A DNA stretch of 64,000 nucleotides. It comes from Amycolatopsis japonica. Lineage in GTDB: Bacteria > Actinomycetota > Actinomycetes > Mycobacteriales > Pseudonocardiaceae. The stretch covers positions 7,371,001 to 7,435,000 of the forward strand of contig NZ_CP008953.1 of assembly GCF_000732925.1 (NCBI RefSeq), read 5' to 3'. The notes under the pieces were generated by a model. The model saw nothing but the letters and a program-made list of their open reading frames with translations, was not told the origin of the DNA and did not search any database. The position numbers and the translations under genes were made by a program. The number at the start of each line of letters is the position of its first letter. Within the stretch, counting starts at the first letter, position 1. Below are positions 50,396 through 58,929 of this stretch, in pieces.

Positions 50396-50448
50396 GCTAT
50401 GAAAGGTCCTTTCCTTGCAAATTTTGCAAGGAAAGGACCTTTCATAGC
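50396..50448. repeat. Long palindrome family B, at a stop codon
   Basis: Perfect 26-bp arms (50396-50421 and 50423-50448) meet at a central T. The right arm contains the TGA of the serine hydrolase gene (minus strand, 50442-50444) and its final codons. It lies 14 bp after the hypothetical gene, between converging genes. Confidence 0.9.
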
Positions 50449-51482
50449 ATCCGGATCACGCGATCGATCTCCTTGATCGCCGCTCCCCCGCCGTACGTGG
50501 CGTTGGACAGCATCGCGACATCCAGCCCTTCGGCCGGGTAATGCCGCATGAGCGAGCAGACGCCGACGTTCCCGCCGTCCTTGTAGTAGTGCCGCACCGA
50601 ACCGTCCGGTGCCAGCACGAATTCGAGGCCGAAGCCGTACCGAACGCCGCTGCTGTGGAGCACCTGAGGCGTGAGGAAGTCCTTCGTGCGTTCAGGGCTC
50701 AAGAGCCGTTCTTCGCGGATCGCCCGCAGAAGCCGCACGAGGTCACCGACGGTGCAGTACGCCCCTCCGTCGGGTGAACCGATCGGCGGATAACTGAAGA
50801 TGTTCTGCTTCCAGCCGGTGATCCGGTCGCCGTCGAGGATCGGGTCCCAGCCTTCGGCGACCCTCGGCTGCGGATCACGCCGGTCGAAGAACCCCGAATC
50901 GGTCATGCCCGCGCGGTCGAGCACGGCTTCCCGGACGTGGTCGCGATACGGCCTTCCGGTGATCTCCTCGATCACCAGCCCCGCGAGGACGTAGCCCGAA
51001 TTGCAGTACCGGCAGCCATCGCCGGGCGCGAAATTCGGTGCCCGGTAAGCGAAATTGGGCAGATGGTCACGCGTCTCGACGACCGAGTACACCGGCTTGT
51101 CGACCCACAGCGCTTCGTAGCTCTCGCCGGCTTCCTCGTCGGCGTCGTCGGCGATCCCGGACGTGTGCGTGAGCAGCTGTCGCGTCGTCACCCCGGTTGC
51201 GATCACGGTGCCTGCGAGGTCGATGATCCCGCCGATCGGGCGGTCGAGGTCCAAGCGGCCATCGTCCACCAGCCGCAATGCGGCGATCGCGGTGACGACC
51301 TTGGTGATCGACGCGGTGTCGTACCGGACGTCCGGCGCGTTCGGCACCGACCAGCGGCGGCTGGCCAGGCCGTAGCCGCGTTCGAACAGCGTCTCGTCGC
51401 CGCGCCGGATCAGCACGACTCCGGAGAAGCGGTCCTCCCCGGCGCGTTCCGTCAGCCAGGTGTCCAGTGCGGCGAAGTCCAT
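50442..51482 (-). CDS. Serine hydrolase, class C beta-lactamase/DD-peptidase family
   Basis: This is a 346-residue protein without a clear signal peptide. The nucleophile motif S-x-x-K is SITK (Ser58, Lys61) and the second motif is the Y-x-N of YCNSG. TRQLLTHTSGI is typical of the family. A Gly-rich segment (KDGGNVG) may hold the third motif. It may be an esterase or peptidase acting inside the cell. The last codons lie in a family B palindrome. Confidence 0.87.
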   Translation of the reverse strand: MDFAALDTWLTERAGEDRFSGVVLIRRGDETLFERGYGLASRRWSVPNAPDVRYDTASITKVVTAIAALRLVDDGRLDLDRPIGGIIDLAGTVIATGVTTRQLLTHTSGIADDADEEAGESYEALWVDKPVYSVVETRDHLPNFAYRAPNFAPGDGCRYCNSGYVLAGLVIEEITGRPYRDHVREAVLDRAGMTDSGFFDRRDPQPRVAEGWDPILDGDRITGWKQNIFSYPPIGSPDGGAYCTVGDLVRLLRAIREERLLSPERTKDFLTPQVLHSSGVRYGFGLEFVLAPDGSVRHYYKDGGNVGVCSLMRHYPAEGLDVAMLSNATYGGGAAIKEIDRVIRML

Positions 51483-51540
51483 GCACCGACGGTAACGACG
51501 ACGAGGAACCCGGTCGCGTGAATTCCGGTGGCCGGAACGG

Positions 51541-52404
51541 CTACTTCCGGCGCGTTTCGAGCTTGAGGCGCAGCGCGAGCCCGGCCTTCACCGCGAGCAT
51601 GACCGGCTTCCACAGGAGACCGCGGTGACGGTCCGCGAGGTAGCGGTACGCACTGTCGTGGTGCGCGCGCAGCATCTTCGCCGAAGCCTGCGACGTCGAG
51701 TGACCGCCGATGTGCATGACACTGGACGAAGGCGCGTACACGTTCAGCCAGCCGGCGCGGGTCATCCTGTCGCCGAGGTCGACGTCCTCGAAGTACATGA
51801 AATAGCGCGTGTCGAACCCGTCGACCGAGTCAAAGGCCTCGCGACGGAACAGCTGGCAGGACCCGGAAAGCCAGCCGGCCGTGCGCTCGACCGGGGTGCC
51901 GGTCTCCTGCCGGTACTGCCGCGTCCACGGATTGCCCGGCCAGATCTTGCCGAACGCCGCGTGCCCGATCCCGCGGCCGAACGACGGCAGCAGCCGGGCC
52001 GACGGGTACACCGTGCCGTCGAGATCGTGGATGAGCGGGCCGAAGGCGCCACCGCGCGGCCAGCGCTCGGCCACCTCGAGCAACGCGTCGAGCGAACCGG
52101 GCTCCCATTCCACGTCCGGGTTCACCACGGCGACCCAGCCGTAGCTGTCGTCGAGTTCCGCGACGCCCCGGTTGGCGGCGGTGCCGTAACCGACGTTCTC
52201 GCCGATCCTGAGCAGCTTGACGTTGTCCCGGCGGGCGGCCTTGTCCAGCGCGTCGTCCGTGGAGTCGTTGTCGGCGACGACGACCTGGATGTCCCGGTCC
52301 GTCGCCTTCTCGAGGGTGTCGAGGAACTTCTCCAGGGTCTCGCCGGGGAAGTACGTCACGGTCACGACGGCGATCCCGTCGCCGTAGCTGGGGTGCTCAG
52401 TCAC
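51541..52404 (-). CDS. wbbL: GlcNAc-diphospho-lipid rhamnosyltransferase (WbbL-type GT2)
   Basis: This is a 287-residue protein from GTG 52404; GTG 52419 is an alternative. The GT2 start AVVTVTYFPGETLEKFL, VVADNDSTDDA, GENVGYGTAANRGV, VVNPDVEWEPG (metal site), the AGWLSGSCQLFRR segment and YFMYFEDVDLGDRMTRAGW match mycobacterial WbbL. It adds rhamnose to GlcNAc-PP-decaprenol to form the arabinogalactan linker. RmlB/RmlD for its dTDP-rhamnose donor are encoded 8-10 kb away. Confidence 0.9.
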   Translation of the reverse strand: MTEHPSYGDGIAVVTVTYFPGETLEKFLDTLEKATDRDIQVVVADNDSTDDALDKAARRDNVKLLRIGENVGYGTAANRGVAELDDSYGWVAVVNPDVEWEPGSLDALLEVAERWPRGGAFGPLIHDLDGTVYPSARLLPSFGRGIGHAAFGKIWPGNPWTRQYRQETGTPVERTAGWLSGSCQLFRREAFDSVDGFDTRYFMYFEDVDLGDRMTRAGWLNVYAPSSSVMHIGGHSTSQASAKMLRAHHDSAYRYLADRHRGLLWKPVMLAVKAGLALRLKLETRRK

Positions 52405-52532
52405 GCGGCCATTGTCCACCCGTCACCGAACGCGACTTCGGCCCACCCACTTCGGCCACGCCGGTTGCGCGACCGCAACGGAGCGTGCACACCCGACTGC
52501 TTTCCGCAATCAGCGCCAGGCAGAATGGACCG

Positions 52533-53066
52533 ATGCCCGTGCACGCCTTCATCGACGAATCGGTGCGAGACCAGCGGTACCTCCTGTGCATGACGCTGGT
52601 CCCCCCGGCACAGCTGGCACCGGCGCGACGAGAGCTGACCGCACTGCTTCTTCCTGGCGCACGGGAACTGCACTTCAAGAAGGAAAAGGAACCCCGGCGC
52701 AGGCAACTGATCGACCGCATCGCCGCCTTGGAAGTCACGACGATCCTGTATCTGGGCTCGTGTACGCGGAAAGCAGAGGAAGAGACCAGGCAGAAATGCC
52801 TTGACCATGCCGTCGCCGATCTACTCGCCAAGAACGCACACCGGTTGGTTCTCGACTCGCGCGACCATCGCGATGTCCACGACCGCAGGACGTTGCAGCG
52901 AGCTCTGGGTCATCGGCCCTCCAAGACCGAGCTCACCTACGAGCACCTGAACTCGACCGCCGAACCGCTGTTGTGGATTTCCGACGCGGTGGGATGGTGT
53001 TTCGGCGCGGGCGGTCACTGGCGCCGAAAAGCAGACCGGCTCGTCGATGCGATCATCGAACTCTGA
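52533..53066 (+). CDS. DUF3800-like protein, putative nuclease
   Basis: This is a 178-residue protein from ATG 52533. It begins PVHAFIDESVRDQRYLLCMT, the (F/Y)IDES start of the DUF3800 family, and has a second acidic site in RLVLDSRDHRDVHDR and a WISDAVGW near the end. DUF3800 proteins have an RNase H-like fold with acidic residues and are often found alone or in defence-like settings. The activity is not known. It is an isolated gene between wbbL and glycosyltransferases, possibly acquired. Confidence 0.7.
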   Translation: MPVHAFIDESVRDQRYLLCMTLVPPAQLAPARRELTALLLPGARELHFKKEKEPRRRQLIDRIAALEVTTILYLGSCTRKAEEETRQKCLDHAVADLLAKNAHRLVLDSRDHRDVHDRRTLQRALGHRPSKTELTYEHLNSTAEPLLWISDAVGWCFGAGGHWRRKADRLVDAIIEL

Positions 53067-53120
53067 ACAGCGAAAAGCCCGCGAGACGACCGTCCGGACG
53101 CGTCACGGGCCTTCATACTC

Positions 53121-53135
53121 GGCCCCACCGGGGCC
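53121..53135. terminator. Short GC hairpin between converging genes
   Basis: GGCCCC-ACC-GGGGCC lies 54 bp after the DUF3800-like gene and 54 bp from the end of the glycosyltransferase gene. A weaker imperfect stem (53075-53113) precedes it. Confidence 0.5.
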
Positions 53136-53189
53136 TCGCACCTCAAGCATACCCCACATACCGAACAGCTCCCCTGGCAGAAGCAGGAC

Positions 53190-54344
53190 TCAGCTCGCCC
53201 GCCGCTGCGCATGCCGGTGCCAAGCCTTCGCGTAAGCCTCACGATGCCGCTCCGCGGTCGTCGCCCACGAGAACTCCTTCGCCCGCCGAAGCGCGGCTTC
53301 GGCCAGCTCGGCCCGACGAGCCGGGGCGTCGAGCAGCTCGGAGATGGCCGCGGCGACGTCTCCGGCGCCGACACCGCAGTAGGCGACCGCGTCCCCGCCG
53401 ACCTCCGGCAGCGAAAGCCGTCGCGTCGTGAGCACGCTCGCGCCGCACGCCATCGCCTCCAGCACCGGCAGCCCGAATCCCTCGCCGAGACTCGGATAGG
53501 CGACCAGTTCGGAGCCGCCGAGGAAACCGGCGAGCGTGTCGAACGGCAGATATCCCGCCCGGATCACCCGCAGCCGGTGCGGAACGGCGTCCAGCGCGCG
53601 TTCGACCTGCGAGTCCCAGCCCGGCTGCCCGGCCAGCACCAGCGCAGGCGGGTTCGGCCTGCCGATCACGGCGTGGGCGAAGCCACGGATCAGCGCGGGC
53701 ACGTTCTTGCGCGGTTCCAGCGCGCCGAGGAAGGCGACGTACGGCGTCTTCCCGAGTCCGACGGCCTTGCGCGCGGCCTCGATCTCCGCGGGCGACGGCG
53801 GATGAAACCGGTCCGGTTCGACACCGTGATGGATGATCTCCAGTTCCGCCGTGCGCACCTGGCCGACGCGCTCCAGTTCGGCCGCCGTCGCGATGCTCGG
53901 CACGACGCACAGCGTCGCCCGGCGAAGCGCCGTCGCGGTCCAGGCGCGGAAGAAGCGCGCCTTCACCGAAGAGTGCAGGACCGCGTCGGTGAAGAAGGTC
54001 GCGTCGTGCAGCGTCACCACCGAAGCGGCCGGGCTCGCCAGCGGCATCGTGTAGTGCGGCGAATGGACGACATCGGCGGCGAGCCGGCGGACCAGCCGGG
54101 GCAGGGTCGCCTGCTCCCAGGTCAGCCTGGCCGTCCTGGTCGATGTCGACGGGGAGGTGGGCACGATCCGCGCGCCGGGCGCGAGCCGGTCGTACAGCAC
54201 CGCGTCCCGCGGCTGGCAGACGACGGTGATCCGCGCGCCGTCCTCGTCCAGCGCCGCGACCAGCGAATCCACGTAGCGACCGACGCCACCCCGGTCCGCG
54301 GGGACGGCGGTCGCGTCGATAAGCACGCGAGGGTCATCGGTCAC
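53190..54344 (-). CDS. Glycosyltransferase family 4
   Basis: This is a 384-residue GT-B enzyme from GTG 54344. It shows LIDATAVPADRGGVGRYVDS (N-terminal glycine loop), VVHSPHYTMPLASP, VTLHDATFF, the donor-side VAFLGALEPRKN and the E-x7-E motif GEGFGLPVLEAMACG. It likely adds a hexose or mannose from a nucleotide sugar at the inner membrane. With the next four genes it forms a polysaccharide glycosyltransferase group. Confidence 0.88.
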   Translation of the reverse strand: MTDDPRVLIDATAVPADRGGVGRYVDSLVAALDEDGARITVVCQPRDAVLYDRLAPGARIVPTSPSTSTRTARLTWEQATLPRLVRRLAADVVHSPHYTMPLASPAASVVTLHDATFFTDAVLHSSVKARFFRAWTATALRRATLCVVPSIATAAELERVGQVRTAELEIIHHGVEPDRFHPPSPAEIEAARKAVGLGKTPYVAFLGALEPRKNVPALIRGFAHAVIGRPNPPALVLAGQPGWDSQVERALDAVPHRLRVIRAGYLPFDTLAGFLGGSELVAYPSLGEGFGLPVLEAMACGASVLTTRRLSLPEVGGDAVAYCGVGAGDVAAAISELLDAPARRAELAEAALRRAKEFSWATTAERHREAYAKAWHRHAQRRAS

Positions 54345-54396
54345 CCTAGGAGGGTACGGCCGTGCACCAGGCCCGCGGTGGGGAACCGACAAACTG

Positions 54397-55452
54397 CTAG
54401 CGCAGGTGCAGCCCCCAGACGGCGGAAGCGGCTCGTTGCCAGGTGAACTCACTCGAACGACTGAGACCACTGTCACGCAGGGCTGCCGCACGTTCCGGAT
54501 GGTCGAGGACGTCGCGAAGGGCATCCGCAAGCGCTTGCGCATCGCCGACGGGGACGGTGACGCCCGCTCCCCCGGCCACCTCGACCAGGGCGGGAGCGTC
54601 CGAATGCACCACCGGCACCCCGGCCGCCATCGCCTCGATCAGCGGCAGCCCGAACCCCTCCGCCCGGCTCGGCATCGCCAGCACCGAAGCGCCCCGCAGC
54701 GCGAACGCCAGCTCCGCGTCGCTCACCTTCCCCAGCACCCGGACGTCGGCGCCGTGCTCGCGCGCCAGCGCCGACGGGTCGATGCCGCCCCACCCCGGCT
54801 GACCGGCCAGCACCAGCGGCACCCCGATCCGGCCGGCGGCGTCGATCAGCACGTCGATGCCCTTGCGCGGTTCGATCGTCCCGATCGCGAGCACGTACTT
54901 CTCCGGCAGCGCGACCTCGGCGAACCCGGCGGGCGGCCGCACCCCGTGCGGGATCACGCGCACCGGTACCGAAACCGGGACGAGCCCGGCGAGCTCGTCC
55001 GCAATCGCTTGCGTGGGCACGGTCAGCGCGGTCGCCCGCGACGCGGCCCGCGCGATCACCGCCTTGTGCCACGCGACGCCGCGCGGGGTCAGCGTCTCGG
55101 GATGCGTCCACGGCACGGTGTCGTGCACCGCGACCGACAGCGTCCGCCCCTTCGGCACCTTGGCGGGCGCGAGCGGCGTCGGCGCGTGGACCGCATCGCC
55201 GCCCGGCCACCACGGCAGGCCCAGCTGCCAAGCGGCGATCAGCCCCCGGGGTGGGATCGGCAGCACGCGCGGCCCCTCGACCCCCTCGACGACCGCGGCT
55301 TCGATGTCGGCGTGCCGCGCGACGACGCTCGACACCGTCCAGCCCGGCGGCGCCGTCTCGGCGAGCGCGCGCAGCAGCTCACCGGTGTAGCGGCCGGTCC
55401 CGCCGGGGACCGGCGCCAGCAGCTGCTCGGCGAGCACGACCAGTTCGGGCAT
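54397..55452 (-). CDS. Glycosyltransferase family 4
   Basis: This is a 351-residue GT-B enzyme from ATG 55452 with GGAGAG upstream. It contains VVLAEQLLAPVPGGTGRYTG, VHAPTPLAP, VAVHDTVPWTHPE, LAIGTIEPRKGIDVLIDA and the AEGFGLPLIEAMAAG donor motif. It is paralogous to the gene downstream (53190). The divergent GT2 gene starts 20 bp away, so the two share a promoter region. Confidence 0.88.
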   Translation of the reverse strand: MPELVVLAEQLLAPVPGGTGRYTGELLRALAETAPPGWTVSSVVARHADIEAAVVEGVEGPRVLPIPPRGLIAAWQLGLPWWPGGDAVHAPTPLAPAKVPKGRTLSVAVHDTVPWTHPETLTPRGVAWHKAVIARAASRATALTVPTQAIADELAGLVPVSVPVRVIPHGVRPPAGFAEVALPEKYVLAIGTIEPRKGIDVLIDAAGRIGVPLVLAGQPGWGGIDPSALAREHGADVRVLGKVSDAELAFALRGASVLAMPSRAEGFGLPLIEAMAAGVPVVHSDAPALVEVAGGAGVTVPVGDAQALADALRDVLDHPERAAALRDSGLSRSSEFTWQRAASAVWGLHLR

Positions 55453-55471
55453 GGTCACTATTCTCTCCACC

Positions 55472-56383
55472 ATGACCAGCACCACCGTCGTCGTGGTCAC
55501 CTGGCGCGGCGCCGCGCACATCACCGCCTGCCTCGACGCCCTCGCCGCGCAGACCCGCGCGCACCGGACCCTGGTCGTCGACAACGCCTCCGACGACGGA
55601 ACGGCCGCCCTGCTCGCCGCCCATCCGTCGAAGCCCGAAGTGCTCCGGCTGCGGCGCAACACCGGCTACGCGGGCGCCATGGCCGCCGCACTGGACAAAG
55701 TGGACACTCCGCTGATGGCCTGGCTCAACGACGACGCCGCGCCGACCCCGGATTGGCTGGCGACCTGCGAAGACACGCTCACGAAGGCGCCACTCGCCGC
55801 CGCCGTGAGCGCCCGGCTGACGCTCCCCGACGGGACCGTCCAGTCCACCGGCGTCCGCCTGACGGCCGACGGTCACGGCGCCGACCTGCCGGAACCCGTC
55901 GAAGAGGTCTTCGGCTTCTGCGGGGGCGCGGCCGTCCTCGACGTCGAGGCACTCCGTTCCGTCGGCGGCGTCCCCGCCTCCTATTTCTGCTACTACGAGG
56001 ACACCGACACCGCGTGGCGGCTGCGGCTGGCGGGCTGGGACGTCGTCAGCGCCGAAGCCGACGTCACCCATGAGCATGGCGCGAGCACTCTGCCGGGTTC
56101 GGCCCGGTTCCACCTGTGGAATGAACGCAACCGCCTCCTGACCCTCCTGCGCTGCGCCCCGCGCGCGGTGGCGATCCGCCAGCTGGTGAAGTTCGCCGTA
56201 CTCACCCTGGTACTACCCCTCCGGGGGAAACCAGCGGCACCGAACTTCCGTCTGAGTCTCCGGTGCCGCGTCCTGGGCGCCGTCGCCGCGCGCCTGCCGC
56301 GCACGCTGGTCGAGCGGCGGTCTGTAGGGCGACGGGCGACACTGGGCCGAGGCGCGGTCTGGGAGGCGTGGGCGGGCAATTAA
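55472..56383 (+). CDS. Glycosyltransferase family 2
   Basis: This is a 303-residue GT-A enzyme from ATG 55472; ATG 55451 is possible but overlaps the divergent gene's start. It has VVVVTWRGAAHITACLDAL, LVVDNASDDGTAAL, the metal site AWLNDDAAPTPDW, EVFGFCGGAAVLDVEAL and YYEDTDTAWRLRLAGWD. It is of the rhamnosyl/galactofuranosyl-like type. It precedes a large fused transferase by 32 bp. Confidence 0.87.
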   Translation: MTSTTVVVVTWRGAAHITACLDALAAQTRAHRTLVVDNASDDGTAALLAAHPSKPEVLRLRRNTGYAGAMAAALDKVDTPLMAWLNDDAAPTPDWLATCEDTLTKAPLAAAVSARLTLPDGTVQSTGVRLTADGHGADLPEPVEEVFGFCGGAAVLDVEALRSVGGVPASYFCYYEDTDTAWRLRLAGWDVVSAEADVTHEHGASTLPGSARFHLWNERNRLLTLLRCAPRAVAIRQLVKFAVLTLVLPLRGKPAAPNFRLSLRCRVLGAVAARLPRTLVERRSVGRRATLGRGAVWEAWAGN

Positions 56384-56415
56384 GCTTGCCCCAATCGAGA
56401 GCAGGGAGTACGGCT

Positions 56416-58929
56416 TTGGCGCAGGGGGAAACGCAACCGGTCGTCTCGGTGATCGTCGTGAACTACCGGGGGGCCGCCGACACCGTCACCTGCCTGCGCG
56501 CACTCGCTGAACACGATTACCCGAACCTCGAGGTCATCTGCGTCGACAACGCCTCCGGCGGCAGCGACGTCGCCGAGATCAAGGCCGCCGCACCGGGCGT
56601 CAAGCTCGTCGAATCGCCGGTGAACTCCGGCTTCGCGGGCGGCTGCAACCTCGGCGCGCGGCACGCCACCGGCACCGTCCTCGCCTTCCTCAACAACGAC
56701 GCCCGCCCGGCCCCCGGCTGGGTCGGCGCGGCCGTCGCCGAGCTGCGCGCCCAGCCGACGGTCGCCGCGGTGGCCAGCAAGGTCCTCGACTGGGACGGCA
56801 CCGGCACCGACTTCGTCGACGCGGGCCTGACCTGGTTCGGCATGGGCTACAAACGCCACGCCGGCAGCCCGCTGGCCGACGTCCCCGCCGCCGAACACGA
56901 GATCGCCAAGGACGTCCTGTTCGCGACCGGTTCGGCGATGTTCGTCCGTGCCGGGGTGTTCGCCGAACTCGGCGGGTTCGACGAGCGGTTCTTCATGTTC
57001 TACGAGGACGTCGACCTCGGCTGGCGGCTGAACCTGCGCGGCTGGCGCGTGCGCTACGTGCCCGAGTCGCTGACCTATCACAAGCATCACGCCACGATGT
57101 CCACAGTGGACGCTCCGGACTCCGGGCGCGAGACGTTCTTGCTGGAGCGCAACGCCTTGGCTGCGCTGTACAAGAACCTCTCCGACGAGACCCTCTCGCG
57201 CGCGCTCCCCGCCGCGCTGGCGCTGGCCGTCCGCCGGGCGACCGCGCGCGGGGACCTCGACGCCACCCGGTTCGATCTCGCCCAGGGTGTCGGCCCGGCC
57301 GAAACCGGCCCGGTCGAGGTGCCGAGGACGACGTTGGCCGGAGTACTGGCGATCGACCAGTTCGTCGAACTCCTGCCGTCGCTCACCGAGTCCCGTGCCG
57401 CCGAACAGGCCGCCCGCGTCCGCACCGACGCCGATCTGCTTCCCTTGCTGCGCAAGGCCTTGGAGCCCGCATACCCGCTGCCGCGCTATCTCGCCGCGCA
57501 CGACGTGCTGGTCGAGACGTTCGGCATCGACGCGCTCTTCGGGCAGCGCCGCAAGGTACTGGTGATCACCGGTGACTCGATCACCGAGCGGATGGCGGGC
57601 CCGGCGATCCGCGCGTGGAACATGGCCGCGACCCTGGCCACGGAGCACGACGTCCACCTGGTGACGATCAACCCCCTCGCCGACCCGCCGCCCGCGGCGT
57701 TCCGGGTCAGCGCGGCGACCAGGCGCGATCTGGAGACGCCGATCGCGTGGGCCGACATCATCGTCCTGCAGGGGCACGTGCTGGAGCTCGCACCGTCGCT
57801 CAAGGAGCAGTACGCGCACAAGATCGTCGTCGCGGACCTGTACGACCCGATGCATCTGGAACTGCTCGAACAGGGCAAGGGCGTACCCGACGACAAACGG
57901 GCACTGGACCTCATCGGGGTCACCAAGGTCCTCGACGCGCAGTTGGAGCGCGGCGACTTCTTCCTGTGCGCGTCGGAGCGTCAGCGCCACTTCTGGCTGG
58001 GCCACCTCGCCGCTATGGGCAGGCTCTCGCCGCGGCTGTACGACGCCGACCCGACCACCCAGTCGCTGCTGTCGATCGTCCCGTTCGGCCTGTCCCCGCA
58101 GGCACCGGTCCGCACCGGACCCGGCCTTCGGTCCACTTTGGACGGCATCGGCGAGACCGATCACGTCGTGCTGTGGGCGGGCGGGGTCTACAGCTGGTTC
58201 GACCCGTTGACCCTGGTCCGGGCGATCGAACGGCTGCGGCAGCGCCGCGGCGACGTCCGGCTGGTGTTCCTCGGGATGAAACATCCCAACCCCGAGGTCA
58301 CCGAGATGGACATCGGCGCGCGCACGATGCTGCTCTCGGACACGCTCGGGCTCACCGGCAAGCACGTGTTCTTCAACCAGCAGTGGGTGCCGTACGAGGA
58401 GCGCCAGAACTGGCTGCTCGACGCGAACTGCGGTGTCACCACGCATTACGAGCACGTCGAGACGACGTTCGCGTTCCGCACGCGGGTGCTGGACTACCTG
58501 TGGGCCGGGCTGCCGATCGTCACCACCGACGGGGACTCGTTCGCCGACCTGGTCCGCGAGGAGAAGCTCGGCGTCGTCGTCCCGGCCGAGGACGTGGACG
58601 CGCTGGCCGACGCGCTGGAAAAGGCGTTGTACGACGAGGAGTTCGCCGCCGGCTGTGTCGAGCGGATGGCCGCCGTCGCCCAGCGCTACGCCTGGCCCGA
58701 GGCGCTGAAACCGCTGGTGGAGTTCTGCCGGAACCCGCGGCCCGCCGCGGACCGGCTGCCCGGTTCGGAGGACCTCGTGGTCAGCGTACCGGTGCGGGGC
58801 AAGGAAATGCTGCGCCGCGACGTCGACCTGATCCGCGAGTACCTCGCCGACGGCGGACCGAAGGAACTCGCGCGGCGCGTCGGCGGCCGAGTGGTCAAGG
58901 TCGCCAAGCAGAGGCTCGGCCGTGGCTGA
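56416..58929 (+). CDS. Two-domain glycosyltransferase, GT2-GT4 fusion
   Basis: This is an 837-residue protein from TTG 56416 with GGGAG upstream. Residues 1-300 are a GT2 domain (SVIVVNYRGAADTVTCLRAL, VCVDNAS-type strand, FLNNDARPAPGW, FYEDVDLGWRLNLRGW). A helical linker follows. From about 380 onward, a GT-B domain begins KVLVITGDSITERMAGPAIR, with LWAGGVYSWFDPLTL and a C-terminal donor region ending in VLDYLWAGLPIVTTDGDSFA. One chain could perform two successive additions to the same glycan. The end overlaps the next gene by 8 bp. Confidence 0.88.
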   Translation: MAQGETQPVVSVIVVNYRGAADTVTCLRALAEHDYPNLEVICVDNASGGSDVAEIKAAAPGVKLVESPVNSGFAGGCNLGARHATGTVLAFLNNDARPAPGWVGAAVAELRAQPTVAAVASKVLDWDGTGTDFVDAGLTWFGMGYKRHAGSPLADVPAAEHEIAKDVLFATGSAMFVRAGVFAELGGFDERFFMFYEDVDLGWRLNLRGWRVRYVPESLTYHKHHATMSTVDAPDSGRETFLLERNALAALYKNLSDETLSRALPAALALAVRRATARGDLDATRFDLAQGVGPAETGPVEVPRTTLAGVLAIDQFVELLPSLTESRAAEQAARVRTDADLLPLLRKALEPAYPLPRYLAAHDVLVETFGIDALFGQRRKVLVITGDSITERMAGPAIRAWNMAATLATEHDVHLVTINPLADPPPAAFRVSAATRRDLETPIAWADIIVLQGHVLELAPSLKEQYAHKIVVADLYDPMHLELLEQGKGVPDDKRALDLIGVTKVLDAQLERGDFFLCASERQRHFWLGHLAAMGRLSPRLYDADPTTQSLLSIVPFGLSPQAPVRTGPGLRSTLDGIGETDHVVLWAGGVYSWFDPLTLVRAIERLRQRRGDVRLVFLGMKHPNPEVTEMDIGARTMLLSDTLGLTGKHVFFNQQWVPYEERQNWLLDANCGVTTHYEHVETTFAFRTRVLDYLWAGLPIVTTDGDSFADLVREEKLGVVVPAEDVDALADALEKALYDEEFAAGCVERMAAVAQRYAWPEALKPLVEFCRNPRPAADRLPGSEDLVVSVPVRGKEMLRRDVDLIREYLADGGPKELARRVGGRVVKVAKQRLGRG

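Noticed and set aside
53070..53140. Possible tRNA or structured RNA gene
   Set aside because: There are stems, but no cloverleaf, no anticodon arm and no T-loop sequence; it fits a terminator better.
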